Of a DNA stretch of 64,000 bases, positions 43,560-54,149 are shown piece by piece. A program made the translations under genes and the position numbers. Every line of letters starts with the position of its first letter. The stretch's first letter is position 1. The notes under the pieces are model-generated. The model worked only from the letters and a program-made list of their open reading frames with translations, did no database searches and was not told where the DNA came from. Origin of the DNA: Diploptera punctata (Eukaryota; Arthropoda; Insecta; Blattodea; Blaberidae); assembly GCA_030220185.1 (NCBI GenBank), contig JASPKZ010010272.1, forward strand, positions 2,644,501-2,708,500, read 5' to 3'.

Positions 43560-44348
43560 ATTTTTGCCGGTTATGTATACATAATCACCACTAAATTTGG
43601 TAAATATGATACATTTTTGACAATTTATCAAATTAATCTGTTTGTTTGCATAATTCCCAACTCATAATGGCAAATGTGATATTAAAAGTCCCTAACTTTA
43701 CGAAAATTCGTTCAGTTTGCGGATTCACCTAGGTTAGAGTAATTGAATCAGGTTAGGTTAGCTTTTAGATTCCTTGCATTTTAAATGTTTTGTACAAGTT
43801 CGATAAAATTGTATTATAACCATTTATTGTCTTTTTAATTGTAAAATATAAAATATTGTAATTCGTGGTCTCTTACGCCATAGTGTCTCACGAAAAAATA
43901 TCTTCCTGAGTAGTAACTACTCAAAAAAGTGGCACTTACGGGGAATGAAAAAGGTGCATGGAAACTTCTTGTAGGAAAACCAGAGGGAAAACGCCCAGTT
44001 GGTAGACCAAGAATGAGGTGGGAAAATAACATTAACTATGATTTGAGGGAAGTAGATTACACAGGGAATGATTGGAAAGCATTAGCTCAGGATAGGGATG
44101 TATGGAGAGCTTATGTCCGCGCGGCCATGAACCTACGGGTTCGATAGTGCCAGTGAGTAAGTAAGTAAGTAACTACTCAAAAAACTGCACTCTATTCTAC
44201 TGGCCCAATCAGTCGTGATATTTATCACATTTACCATTACAAGTTGAGAATTATGCAATCAAACTGGTTAATTTGATAAATTTTCAAAAATGTATCATAT
44301 TTACCAGCATCATTGGTGATTATGCATAATTACCGATTATATATAGCC
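43560..44348. mobile_element. Inverted-repeat element interrupted by a LINE
   Basis: Arms about 43560-43682 and 44219-44346 match inverted, for example GGTAAATATGATACATTTTT against AAAAATGTATCATATTTACC. A LINE sits inside. Without the LINE and its duplication the element is about 530 bp, with no coding region. Confidence 0.78.
43929..44168 (+). mobile_element. LINE 3' end with 16-bp target duplication
   Basis: A 240-bp 5'-truncated copy encoding GNEKGAWKLLVGKPEGKR, PVGRPRMRWENNIN and DRDVWRAYVRAAMNL before the stop, then GTTCGATAGTGCCAGTGAG and GTAA units. GTAACTACTCAAAAAA flanks it at 43913-43928 and 44169-44184. The coding part has no stop, so this is a young copy. Confidence 0.93.
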
Positions 44349-44375
44349 TAATCACCAGTTTATTTCCTTTTACTG

Positions 44376-44378
<3 letters not shown>

Positions 44379-44408
<30 letters not shown>
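44379..44408. repeat. (TA)n microsatellite
   Basis: TA run just upstream of the acceptor of LRR exon 3. Confidence 0.95.
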
Positions 44409-44410
<2 letters not shown>

Positions 44411-44439
44411 GTAATTACTAATTTATTTTTTTCTTCCAG

Positions 44440-44511
44440 AGACCTCGGTATAAATTATTTGTCAAGTCTTCATAAAGATTCATTTCAAGATCTTAAACAT
44501 CTCTCTGAATT
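44440..44511 (+). CDS. LRR gene exon 3: single 24-residue LRR
   Basis: This is a 72-nt phase-2 exon between TTCTTCCAG and GTAAGT. It encodes one LRR with DLGINYLSSL and SFQDLKHLSEL, matching the LxLxxNxLxxLxxxxFxxLxxL consensus. A (TA)n microsatellite lies about 30 bp upstream of the acceptor. Confidence 0.92.
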
Positions 44512-44789
44512 GTAAGTATAATAGTTAAAATTAAAAATATTATAAAATTGACAATCTGAGTATCACATTGACAATGTATGTTCAAGTTTCACACAATCAA
44601 ATATAACCCTGATAGTTTTTTTTTACAAAATATACAGTGTTAATAGGACCTCCCCAAAAAAGTTTATGAATGATATGTCATAAAGAAAGGAATTTTTTTT
44701 TTGTTAAGGTTTGTATATTCCCAAATACATTATTTATTTATTCTATGCATTTGTCAAGTTGCTCCTCCATAAGATTCAGAGACAGAATA

Positions 44790-45120
44790 AAACAATTGTA
44801 CATAAAATACATTTTATTGAAAAGTATATTCTGCCATTTTACCATGCTTTTCCTCTGATTTTCCTACAAACAATTTCCATGTTCCTCTTTCATTCCACAT
44901 GTCCTACCCATTATAGTCTATGAGACTTATCTATTTTTATTATATCTGGTTTCCTATAAAGGTCAAGAAACTCACTGTTATCTAGCTTCCCTTGCCTCTC
45001 TTCCCTTGGTCCAAAAGTCTTCCTAGGCAGTTTATTCTCAGATACTCATGATCTTGTCTCCTCTCTTAAAGAGGCCAAGTTTCACATCTACAAAATTAAA
45101 CTGGAAGAATCACATATAAT
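44790..45120 (-). mobile_element. LINE fragment, (GTTA) family, antisense in LRR intron 3
   Basis: The reverse strand, with stops and gaps, reads the family order CETWPL-like, RYLRINCLGRLLDQGKR-like, KPDIIKIDKSHRLxWVGHV and ENLLEKPEEK. An old copy. Confidence 0.65.
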
Positions 45121-45244
45121 ATATATCAGGGATTGTAATGTATAATATAATATGGGTCTCCAGAGAACCGTCTATGTTTTTTTTTTCATCTTGTTCTTGT
45201 TTGTTATTATCTCTAAATATAATTAGTAAAACTATTTATTTCAG

Positions 45245-45316
45245 AGATTTATTTGATAATCAGATTGATTATTTGCCAGCTTCGATATTTGAATCACTGG
45301 ACAGTCTTCAAAACCT
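45245..45316 (+). CDS. LRR gene exon 4: single 24-residue LRR
   Basis: This is a second 72-nt phase-2 exon between TTATTTCAG and GTAAGT. It encodes one LRR (DLFDNQIDYLPASIF, SLDSLQNL) in register with exon 3. Confidence 0.92.
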
Positions 45317-45329
45317 GTAAGTTGTATTA

Positions 45330-46100
45330 CTTCAAGAACTTCAATTATAGATAACGCAAATCCAATTATCAGACAAATGAGATTGTAGTTAACTGATGAA
45401 TAAGTTCTAAATTTCAGGTTTCCCATTATTTTATGTTAAGATTGAGAAAAATAAATCACAAAACAAATTTCATAAGTTGGTTCAAACTGGAATTCAATAT
45501 AATAAAATGAGAGAATCGTATTTCTATTTTTTATAAATAGTCTACATACTGTAATATATTTTTAAAAAACATTCATTCTATGTATTCATTAATTCAAATG
45601 CAGGTGGAATTTCATTACCATAATTAATTAGAAATTATTATTATTACATAACTCATAACGGATTAATATCAATTCTGTTTGCACAAGACACATGAATACA
45701 GTCAACGATGGTCATATACACAGCCTATAGACCTTTCTTGTAGTTTCTAGAAACGAAAATGATCAAATATGTTCAAAGTGCCTGAAAATAATAATGAAAT
45801 TTTTAAAAAAATAGAAAGATAATAACATCAAAGAACTTAGCTACCCCAATTCCATGATTTTATTGTTGGAGAAAATATGTGAACATGTAAGTTCAATAGA
45901 TAAAATTTGGCCAAATTAGTGTCATAAGTAGAACCTCGATAATGGCAAAATCCCCTTTTTATCGGTGATCATAAAAAAAGACTGAACTGTACAGACATGA
46001 TTTTCATAATCTATTAAAGCATCAATGGAGAGTATTAATTTTGTTTTTTTTTTTTCACTTTGTTGCTTTTGTATTAATCTGCCTTTTTATGTATTTATTT
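45330..46100. other. Intron 4, unassigned
   Basis: No exon-like or repeat-family sequence recognised. Confidence 0.4.
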
Positions 46101-46109
46101 ATAAACAGG

Positions 46110-46370
46110 TTTACAATTCAATAAAACATCTTCCTGTCCCAAAGCTTTTAAAAATTGTTATCTTCTTTCTCCATTCTTCTCTATCTTCTCATTCCAATTC
46201 TTCCAGACTTAGTTCCCTCATACCTCTTCTTACATTATCCATCCATTTAAGTCTAGGTTGACCTCCCTTTCCTTTCCCAGGTGAGATCCATTCCAAAGCT
46301 TGTCCAGATAATCTTTTTTTCTGGCATTCTACGTATATGACCACACCATTCTAGTTGTCTGCATCTCACA
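46110..46370 (-). mobile_element. LINE 3' end, antisense in LRR intron 4
   Basis: The reverse strand translates, with several stops, to LEWCGHIRRMPEKK, GMDLTWERKGRSTDLNGWI and KNWNEKIEKNGERR. This is the GHxxRM plus GR/RW-type C-terminus of a non-LTR element. Confidence 0.6.
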
Positions 46371-46379
46371 AAATTTAAT

Positions 46380-47310
46380 ACTAAATTTTGGATATTCATT
46401 TGTTGTCTGATAATTATCTGCCTTTTTATAATTATTTTATATTTTTTTTACTTTTTTTTTTTTGTTATTGTAATTTAGTGTCTGTTTGGCAAAGATCACA
46501 AGTGATTAATAAATTGCATTAGATTTTACGACTCATTTCATAATTGTACATATTCTTGAAGACTAGTTTTGCATTCTCAATTTCATCTAACTCGTAAGGT
46601 CTAACTCAATTTATTAATTAAAATAAACCTCATAGTGTCACTTCCTTTAAATATTAATGAAGATTAGAAATGACTGTTCCAATGTAGCTACTGTAAACAA
46701 TGCCTCATGGCATATTTCATTTCATTAAAAAAATATGCTAAGTGTTCAATTTTAAGTTGTTCACTACCTGATCATTGAAATTTTTCACTGCTCTGACAAT
46801 TTAAAACAAAACTGAGGAATTTACCTCACTTGAAAAACAATAAAACTTTAGTGTTTATACCTGAGGAAATGTCATGAAGTTATGTACAAAACATACAACA
46901 ATAAAAGAGCATGTTTAATATTATAAAATTACAATAAGAAGTAACATTATGACGTTCTTCTTAAAAAATTATTTATTAAGTCTAATATTTTTACAATTTC
47001 ATATTTGTAAATAAATTGCTGTTAAAAAAAGATATATAAAAGTTACTTATTACTGCCTATATTACATAATTCAAGTGCCTTTATAATACTTGAATATCCG
47101 GTATCTGGTCATAAGGACATGAAAGAACTCTCAGTCTAGGATAATGATATTTTTGGGAGTTTAAATATGAAAACATAATAAATATAATTAATTTTACTCT
47201 TATTGATTAAAATAATTCAGTGATAGTGCCAAACATATTTCATTAATGCAACTAAATAGATGTTTTTTTTTCAATTTTCTTTGTTAATAATGAATAACTT
47301 CATAATGTTT
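46380..47310. other. Intron 4, AT-rich, mostly unassigned
   Basis: AAACCTCATAGTGTCACTTCC at 46627-46647 resembles the Penelope-type 3' terminus found at five other places. No inverted repeat or coding region goes with it. Nothing else seen. Confidence 0.4.
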
Positions 47311-47314
47311 TTAG

Positions 47315-47386
47315 AAGACTACACAGGAATCGGTTGACAGAATTAAATGATGGGTTGTTTTTGAAGCTCAACAATTTGAAGATTAT
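47315..47386 (+). CDS. LRR gene exon 5: single 24-residue LRR
   Basis: This is a third 72-nt phase-2 exon between TTTTTAG and GTAAGT. It encodes one LRR (RLHRNRLTELNDGLF, LNNLKII). Its last two bases join the C at 57144 to form Ile, so the 9.8-kb intron that follows keeps the frame. Confidence 0.9.
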
Positions 47387-47443
47387 GTAAGTAATATCTA
47401 GAAAATATTAACAGAAATAACTGTTGTTCTAATGAAACAATAT

Positions 47444-47708
47444 TTTGTTTATTTTTTATCATTTCACTCACCTCATACTTCATAATTTATAGCAGACCCA
47501 GGGTTTCTTCACGTAATTCGTGACATTGTCAATGCTGCGTCATGTTCACAACTGACGTCCAACGGCCTCAGTTGTGAACATGACGCAGCATTGACAATGT
47601 CACGAATTACGTGAAGAAACCCTGGGTCTGCTATAAATTATGAAGTATGAGGTGAGTGAAATGATAAAAAATAAACAATATTAAAGAACCTCATAGTGTT
47701 ATTTCCTA
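47444..47708 (+). mobile_element. Near-perfect palindromic element, 110-bp arms
   Basis: Arms 47444-47555 and 47568-47677 are inverted repeats that look identical over nearly all positions, around a 12-bp centre. A 31-bp tail ends CCTCATAGTGTTATTTCCTA, the shared terminus of the Penelope-type group. It lies about 60 bp after LRR exon 5. Non-coding. Confidence 0.85.
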
Positions 47709-47709
47709 T

Positions 47710-48185
47710 CTACATAACTTAAACAATATTTTGCCTCCTAAGAACCAGGTTGTTCTAACTCCACTATTTTCGTATCCAATTTAACTCCTCTTTTGTATCA
47801 GTTTCACACATAAAACTGAATATTTTGAGGTCAGAAAGTATTAAAAATAATTGTTTCATAGTGTTCTAAGTTAATTTTCAAAGCTCTGCTAAGTTCTATC
47901 ATCCAAGACCATTGAATTATCAACTATGATGGAATGGTGTGTGCTAACACAGGGAATGAGAAGTAAGCAAGGCAAAAAAAGATGCAAGAACAAGGACAGC
48001 AGTTCTTCACAAAACTCTACTATACTTTACATTGACATGCAAAGGGTGGTAAGCTGTCTTCAGTACTAAACTTCTGTTTTCTATTATAAAAAATAGCACT
48101 TTATAATTTCATAATAATCATCACCATCATCATAGTCCATTCACGAATTTAGACTATTTGTTGACCTGTTTCAGCCTCAAGAGAA
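47710..48185. other. Intron 5, unassigned
   Basis: No feature recognised. Confidence 0.4.
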
Positions 48186-48189
48186 ACAC

Positions 48190-48535
48190 CATCCAAAAGG
48201 TGGATGTCCTGGTCTTCTTCTTCCTGCAGGTTTAACATTTGTTTGGGTATCCTGTGATCTTCCATTCAATGAATACGTTGCATCCATCTTGACTTATAAT
48301 CAGAAATTTTGTTTTCTAAAGGTTCCATGTGTAATTCTTCTAAGATGTCTTCATTTTTTTATGATCTAGTAGTGTGCATACTGCAGTCCTCTGAAGGTAT
48401 CTCATTTCAGCAGATCTAAGTCTCCGTATATCCTTCTGTTTCAATGTCCATACTTCACTACCATACAAAAGAGTTTTAGACACTTTTAGTCTTGAATGTT
48501 TATGGACTCTGTGGCTTGAATATAACATTTATTAA
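48190..48535 (-). mobile_element. LINE 3' end, antisense in LRR intron 5
   Basis: The reverse strand encodes HSRLKVSKTLLYGSEVWTL, KQKDIRRLRSAEMRYLQRTA and LLDHKKMKT, followed after breaks by a SRWMQRIHxMEDHRIPKQ-like part. It is related to the RT-bearing LINE at 40.5 kb. Confidence 0.75.
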
Positions 48536-48540
48536 CCTAA

Positions 48541-48800
48541 AATCCTTAAAAAAATAACCATTCCATTGGGTACTGAGTAAATGCAGTATCCTAATGTCTG
48601 TCCAGAGACTAAAAAATAGCAGCCCTACCAGTGGACTACTTAGCATCGGGCCAGTAACCCGTCCTAAGGAATCCTTAAAAATAACCATTCCATTGGGTGC
48701 TGAGTTAAATGCAGTATCCTAATGTCTGTCCAGAAACTAAAATAATAGCAGCCCTACCACTGGACTACTTAGCGTCGGGCCAGTAACCCGTCCTAAGGAA
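48541..48800. repeat. Tandem duplication, two 130-bp units
   Basis: AATCCTTAAAAATAACCATT through GCAGTATCCTAATGTCTGTC to CAGTAACCCGTCCTAAGG occurs twice back to back (48541-48669 and 48670-48800) with about 94 % identity by eye. Non-coding. Confidence 0.9.
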
Positions 48801-48944
48801 TCTCAACTTAATTTTGAAGTCTCAACATGAAGAAATCCAGAAGAAATTGAAATGCCGTTAAAAGAAAATGGTTACATATCTTATTTAAGTTTAAGAACAA
48901 AATTATTTATAATTATTTTGGGCTGAACAGCAGTTATGGTTACC

Positions 48945-49860
48945 CTTGATTTTTCAGTTTATAGTTGTAAATTATAGCTATTCTTCTGTATTTACTAACA
49001 TTTTTTAATATTTTAAACTTTTCCAAACAATTTTTATAACATCATTTGATAATGTTTAAGTATTTATTTAAATACGCAAATCTTAACATTATGACACTGT
49101 TAGACGATATTGGGAGAAACTGCACTTAAACTAGCGTGAAATATTTTCAAAGTCCTATAGACAACAGTGCGCATGCGCCAGAGTTTATAGAGCCAGTGAT
49201 AACCCACAATAGAACCACATATCGATTATCACCCTCAATTACTATCCGTCGCTATGAAATTTAAATGACCAATATTTGCAATAAATCTCCAAATCTATGT
49301 TTAAAAAAATATTAATAATATTAAAATTACCAAACGTTTATTAAAAATTGGTGTACACTTACTCATCACTCCCTAATGCTGATCCAACCAGCGATAACCC
49401 AAAACAGTGATAGAAAAATCATAGACTAAGTAATATACTCTGTGGACAAAATAGCAGTTAGCATCACAATATTGTCTAACAGTGTCATAATATTGTGACT
49501 TGCATATTTAAATAAATACTTCAAAATTGTCTAATAATGTTATAAAAATTGTTTGAAAAAGTTTAAAATATTAAATAATGTTAGTAAATACAGAAGAAGA
49601 GCTATAGTTTACAACAATATAACTGAAAAATCAAGCGCTAGTAGAAGTGCAGTTGAGCCCACCCAATTTTTAATAAATGTTTGGTAATTTTAATATTATT
49701 AATATATTTGTTTAACATAGATTTGGGGATTTATTGCAAAGATTGGTCATTTAAATTTCAGAGCGACAATCGATGTGTAGTTTGATGGTAGGTTATCGCA
49801 GGCTCTATAAACTCTGGCACATGCACACATTTGTTCTATAGGAGTCTGAAAATATATCAG
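48945..49860. repeat. Interleaved inverted repeats A-B-A'-B'
   Basis: Segment A (48945-49112) matches the inverse of A' (49476-49622), and segment B (49133-49352) matches the inverse of B' (49659-49860). The order is A, B, A', B' and not the nested order of a simple hairpin. Examples are TTAAATAAATACTT in A' against AAGTATTTATTTAA in A, and AGATTTGGGGATTTATTGCA in B' against TGCAATAAATCTCCAAATCT in B. Non-coding. Confidence 0.8.
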
Positions 49861-49983
49861 ATAACCTAAAGTGCTGTTTTTTCATTATTTAGTGTTTCAT
49901 ACATCATAAACTTCACGATTCAAGAATAGTGTAATTACAATATCAATTAAATATTTACATATTGAATAATCAACATAAAGTAA

Positions 49984-50488
49984 ATGAGAATCAAATGAAT
50001 CTTGAATTCTTCTTACCTCATACTTCTATGTTTTTTTTTTAAACACAGCACTGCAGTATTGGAGAACAATCTTCCCCATCGTCAGCTGTTTTCATGACTG
50101 TCAATTTTTTCTTTTGCCAGTAATTATCCAAACTGCCATCTGGTGTACTTTTGAAGGAGTATTTTTCTAAACTGCCATCTGGTGTATTTTTGAAAAAAAC
50201 TTTGTAATCAAGCTTAGTTCGTCCAGAATCTCGAAGTTCTTACAAAGTTCTTCAAAAATACACCAGATGGCAGTTTAGAAAATTACTCCTTCAAAAGTAC
50301 ACCAGATGGCAGTTTGGATAATTACCAGCAAAATAAAAAATTGACAGTCATGAAAACAGCTGACGATGGGGAAGAATGTTCTCCGATACTGCAGTGCTGT
50401 GTTTAAAAAACATAGAAGTATGAGGTAAGAAGAATTCATGATTCATTTGATTCTCATTAATAAAACCTCATAATGTTAAAATTCCCAA
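49984..50488 (+). mobile_element. Long hairpin element, about 220-bp arms
   Basis: Arms 49984-50207 and 50240-50460 are near-perfect inverted repeats with a 32-bp loop. Each arm has two copies of CTGCCATCTGGTGTA, also present in the arms of the 19.4 kb Penelope-like insertion, and a hammerhead-like core. The tail ends AAACCTCATAATGTTAAAAT, a variant of the shared terminus. Confidence 0.82.
50360..50389 (+). ncRNA. Hammerhead-ribozyme-like core (degenerate)
   Basis: Reads CTGACGA, T, GGGGAA/TTCTCC stem around GAATG, then GATAC where GAAAC is expected. The other arm has AATAC at that place. The layout matches the cores at 19.4 and 24.0 kb, but the A13 position is changed, so activity is unlikely. 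Confidence 0.3.
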
Positions 50489-50489
50489 A

Positions 50490-51500
50490 TTTATTATATT
50501 AAAATAAAATAAATGATTTGTAGTGCTGCCATATTTGGAAGAAATATGAAATTAGACCTAAAAGCTAAGCATTCTCAGTCAATATCTGCCACGATGGACT
50601 GGCATGACATTTCTAGTGGAACTGTCATAGCTTTGTCTACAGATAATCAACATAATTCAGGAAGAGAATAATAACAATACCCTGATTCTGATGAATACTG
50701 ATGGGTCACCATCATCATCTCCTGTTCCTGTTCAATATCAGCAACTACTTGCATATAGTTTACATAGGAAAAATCACCAATTAACTCTTCAAGTAGTGTA
50801 ACTATGCAATGGAATCATGTCATCAGCTATGACTGGAAACATGTATTACCCATTTAAGGAGTAAGCGCAGTTGTTGACGGAGGACACTGCAGTCGTGTTT
50901 ATGCAGGAATAGAAAATGTGACACTGCTATGTACGAAGTGCAGAGTGGAATGGGACATGGGATGCTGACAGTGCAGGTATAGTAGAAAGTTTGTTAGCGG
51001 TGCACATTGCAATATGTAAATTATCTTTTTGCCTTGTGAATTATTCACTCTTCTTGGAGACATTTAGGTGTCTCCATACTTATACAATACAAACATAGCT
51101 CTATAATATAAATTGTTGTATCGACACGAAATCACTGTTCAAGAGCAAATGATGTGGTTACAAGTGCTATTAAAAGACAACTGTGATTCTTTTCCCACTG
51201 TACACTGCCTTATGATGTCACATGTAACAACAAACAGAGCTTTGCGATGTATCTGCCTGCAGAGACATTTTGAATGACTAATAATGAATGATTGAATGAA
51301 GTATCGGCCACCTTCAATACATCAACTAAGTTACTGTATTCGTGCTACAAATTGGCAAGTGGAGTGGATAGGCAAGACAGGAGACTTCACACTACACTCC
51401 GACCCGAAAATGTCAATTCACTTACCTGACTATGGAGGAATGAAGTCAGACATAAAAGATTTCATATCTCCGGTGTTTCTGTCACTATGGCTGTCATCAC
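50490..51500. other. Intron 5, unassigned
   Basis: No confirmed gene. The + strand at 51125-51200 reads STRNHCSRANDVVTSAIKRQ, which faintly resembles the YNxxHxxxRxxIExxFGxxKxRF end of Harbinger transposases, but the key residues are mostly absent and I do not call it. Confidence 0.3.
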
Positions 51501-51524
51501 TACTCCCATCGCTGCTGTTGTCAT

Positions 51525-53400
51525 CACTGGTGATCACTGTTGCCAACATTAATTATGAATTTGTCTATGACTTCCTCCGTTATTGCATCTTTCTCCCAGT
51601 AATAGTTTTTAATATCTATTACATGTTTACAATAGCCAGTCCAGTCTTCTTTTGTTACAGATTTGAGTCCTTTGCACAAGTTGCTGCGGTCTTATTAATG
51701 ACATATCACCCGTTGTCTTGTGTGACCTTACACAGTTCTTAACATTACTCCAAGTTAATTTAATAGGGTTTAGATCACATATATTTGTTGTATGCAGATG
51801 ATCAAATAATTTTTGCAGGGGATGAAGTTGATATGAAATATATGATAAATAAACTAATGGAAGAATATAAAAAATGGGGACTGAATATAAATTTACTGAA
51901 AACAGAATATATGTGTTTGGGAAAGGATGTGGATGACCTCATACTCGAAACAGGGAAAATAAAAAATGTGAATTTTTTAAATATCTTGGGTCAATAATTA
52001 AAAGTTTAGGTACCTGTGAGAGAGATGTAAAACTAAAATTGCAATGGCAAAAAAATGCAACTAAGATATTACATAGAATAATTTGGAATAAAAATATTAC
52101 AAAGAAAACTAAAATGAAAATTTATAAGAACATAATACAGAATATTTTGTCATATGGAAGTGAAACTTGGTCTTTGACGGAATTACAAAAGAATAAAATT
52201 AGAACAGTTGAATTTGATTATTTTAGAAGAAGCCTCCAAAAAACAAGACAGGATAAAATAAGAAATGAATTCCTTTGGAGAGAAATGAATGTCACCACAT
52301 CTGTTGTTAAGAGGATTGAAAATCAAACACTTAAATGGTATGGCCATGTACAAAGAATGGAAAATGAAAGATGGCCAAAAAATATATATACCAATGGTCA
52401 CCCCCCTGGAAGAAATAAACGTGGCAGACCAAGATGGAAATGGAAAACCTACGTCAGAACTATAATGGATGATAGGAATTTGGAATAGGGAGATTGGAAT
52501 GATAGAGATAAATGGAAACTGAAGACGGCAAACCTATAAATGGGGGAAAGCCGAAGAAGAAGAAGAGAGATCACACATATATGGTAGTAACCTAACAACA
52601 ATGTGACCATAATTTGCAATTATTATACCGGTATCGATTTGGTACACAATTTGCTTTGGACGAATTTGTTCTATTAGCAAAATGAGTGAGAACTTTCTCA
52701 TATGTTCTTCACATGGCAAAGCAGTCCAACTTTTTTTTTTTACTGCTGATCTGGTAGGTGGCTTATCTAATTGTTTCCAATGATAGATCACATTGTTCAT
52801 GATGATTACAAATAGAGTAGATAAATTGGGAATAACTTTTTCAATCACCCATTTTTCAAAATTGTTAGAGTTCATCTGACCATGGTAATTGTCTGTTGGG
52901 GTTCCTGCCTTGTATACTGACTCACATCCTTCAATGAAGCAATTAGCCACACCCAAATGATCAACAATAAGTCTGTTGGATGCATTTATGGTACTGTAAA
53001 CTCCCGTAATGTCTTTATGCTGCCAGTGCTTGTGAAATGTTAAATTGGTATCTACTCATGTCTCATCAAAGTAAAAAATCAGTCTACTGTCTTCCTTAAA
53101 CTTTCTTATTGTCTGTAAGTATCTACACTTCCAATACATAATGTTTTTCCTTTCAATTAAAAGTTTTTGTTTTGATGAACATTTCATCCTTTATTATTCA
53201 TCATAATGTTGTCACCTTCCATTTGTAATCAATTCTGTCTTTTAATGCAGGCAACTTTTCTTACAGCATGGTACTGCTTTCCGCATTTTACCAGGTATTG
53301 ACAAAACTCTTCCTTCTCCGCAGTCTTTTATTTATTTTCTTATATGCTCTATTATTCGTGTAGATACATTACAATATTTCTTCTTCATGACAAACTATCG
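51525..53400 (-). pseudogene. DDE-superfamily transposase, decayed and split by a LINE
   Basis: Reading right to left on the reverse strand: an N-terminal piece (STRIIEHIRK, GRVLSIPGK) at 53.25-53.39 kb; IFYFDET followed by a stop where Trp is expected; YHGQMNSNNFEKWVIEKVIP; a second catalytic region FVIIMNNVIYHW, where the expected Asp of MDN is Asn; and HIVVRLLPYMCDL at 52.58 kb. Coding resumes beyond the inserted LINE at 51.77 kb with CDLNPIKLTWSNVKN and runs to EDWTGYCKHVIDIKNYYWEK, then VIDKFIINVGNSD. This is a Tc1/IS630-like DDE_3 transposase family widespread in insects. It has stops, shifts, the D-to-N change and the LINE, so it is inactive. Confidence 0.82.
51786..52567 (+). mobile_element. 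LINE with RT catalytic motif, inserted in a transposase
   Basis: Starts LLYADDQIIFAGDEVDM (YADD is the RT active site), then NINLLKTEYMCLG. After a frameshift it reads ILSYGSETWSLTELQ, LQKTRQDKIRNEFLW, LKWYGHVQRMENERWPK, GRNKRGRPRWKW and a stop at 52488, and ends in (GAA)n. AGATCACATATAT (51772-51784) and AGATCACACATATAT (52568-52582) flank it as a target duplication. The 5' part is truncated. Confidence 0.9.
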
Positions 53401-53409
53401 CTATGCAAT

Positions 53410-53760
53410 ACTAAACACTCCATTAACTATAATATTATCAACAATGTTAACACAAGAAAAAACTAAATAAAGATCTACTACTATATTACAAAGACTTGCG
53501 GTATATTGAAAATAATAAACACCACGAAAACGTCACTATTATTTCAAAACACACGCGCACGTACACACGCTCAAGGACACGCGAGATTACTGTTTGTAAA
53601 ACAGAAATACCGCCTTAAACAGCGCAGTGCGCATGCGTGACTGTTTCCCCTCCGCGCCGTCATCATACTTCAGCCAATTTATCCTACATAACTAGCATAG
53701 AGAACCGAGATAACTAGCGCCACTACCGATTGCATACGTCTACGTGATACCCTTCCTATG
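53410..53760. other. Intron 5, unassigned, locally GC-richer
   Basis: Bases 53530-53660 hold GC-richer DNA (CACACGCGCACGTACAC, GCGCATGCGTGACTG). It may be the right end of the DDE element or the start of the BEL/Pao remnant. No boundary found. Confidence 0.35.
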
Positions 53761-53767
53761 ACATTAA

Positions 53768-54149
53768 ATGGCAGAGGAAAGCAACGAGAAGAAATTAGTT
53801 ATTTTAAAAAGAAGAAACGTACAGAACGAATACGTGTGACACGATTCAGATTAAATAAATAAAATACCAGCAGATGCAGACACAGACTATGGATATATTA
53901 AAGCCAGACTTCAAGACGCTCTAGATAAACTACAGTACTTTCGGCAATTTCATCCATAATTTGCTCTCAGACGCCGGCTACGACTCTGACGTCGAAGCAT
54001 GCGAAGAGTACGTGGACATGGAGAAACGAATAATCTTAAAAGCTACGTGTATTATGGGAGACAAATTGTCTGCATCCGTAGCTAATCTGAGTATTGCATT
54101 CTCCACAACGCCACCAGCGACTCCTCCAGGAACAGTTGTAACTGCATAA
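53768..54149 (+). pseudogene. BEL/Pao gag-like fragment
   Basis: From ATG 53768 the frame opens MAEESNEKKLVIL and meets a stop after NEYV. A second frame gives YGYIKARLQDALDKLQYFRQ, and a third, 53961-54149, gives SDAGYDSDVEACEEYVDMEK followed by RIILKAT. The (Y/D)DSDVxAxEEYVDxxKR motif is typical of the N-terminal part of BEL/Pao gag proteins. Placement rests on this motif and on the integrase fragment downstream. Confidence 0.55.

Noticed and set aside
47556..47567. CTGACG at the centre of the 47.5 kb palindrome as another hammerhead core
   Set aside because: The GAAA box and a stem II are missing; the match is limited to a few bases.
50990..51290. Faint Harbinger transposase-like end (STRNHCSRANDVV)
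   Set aside because: Only a few residues fit the YNxxHxxxRxxIExxFG pattern and no other Harbinger part is nearby.
51296..51742. 148-codon + strand frame with hydrophobic segments
   Set aside because: The reverse strand of the same bases encodes the recognisable end of the DDE transposase, so the + frame is a shadow.
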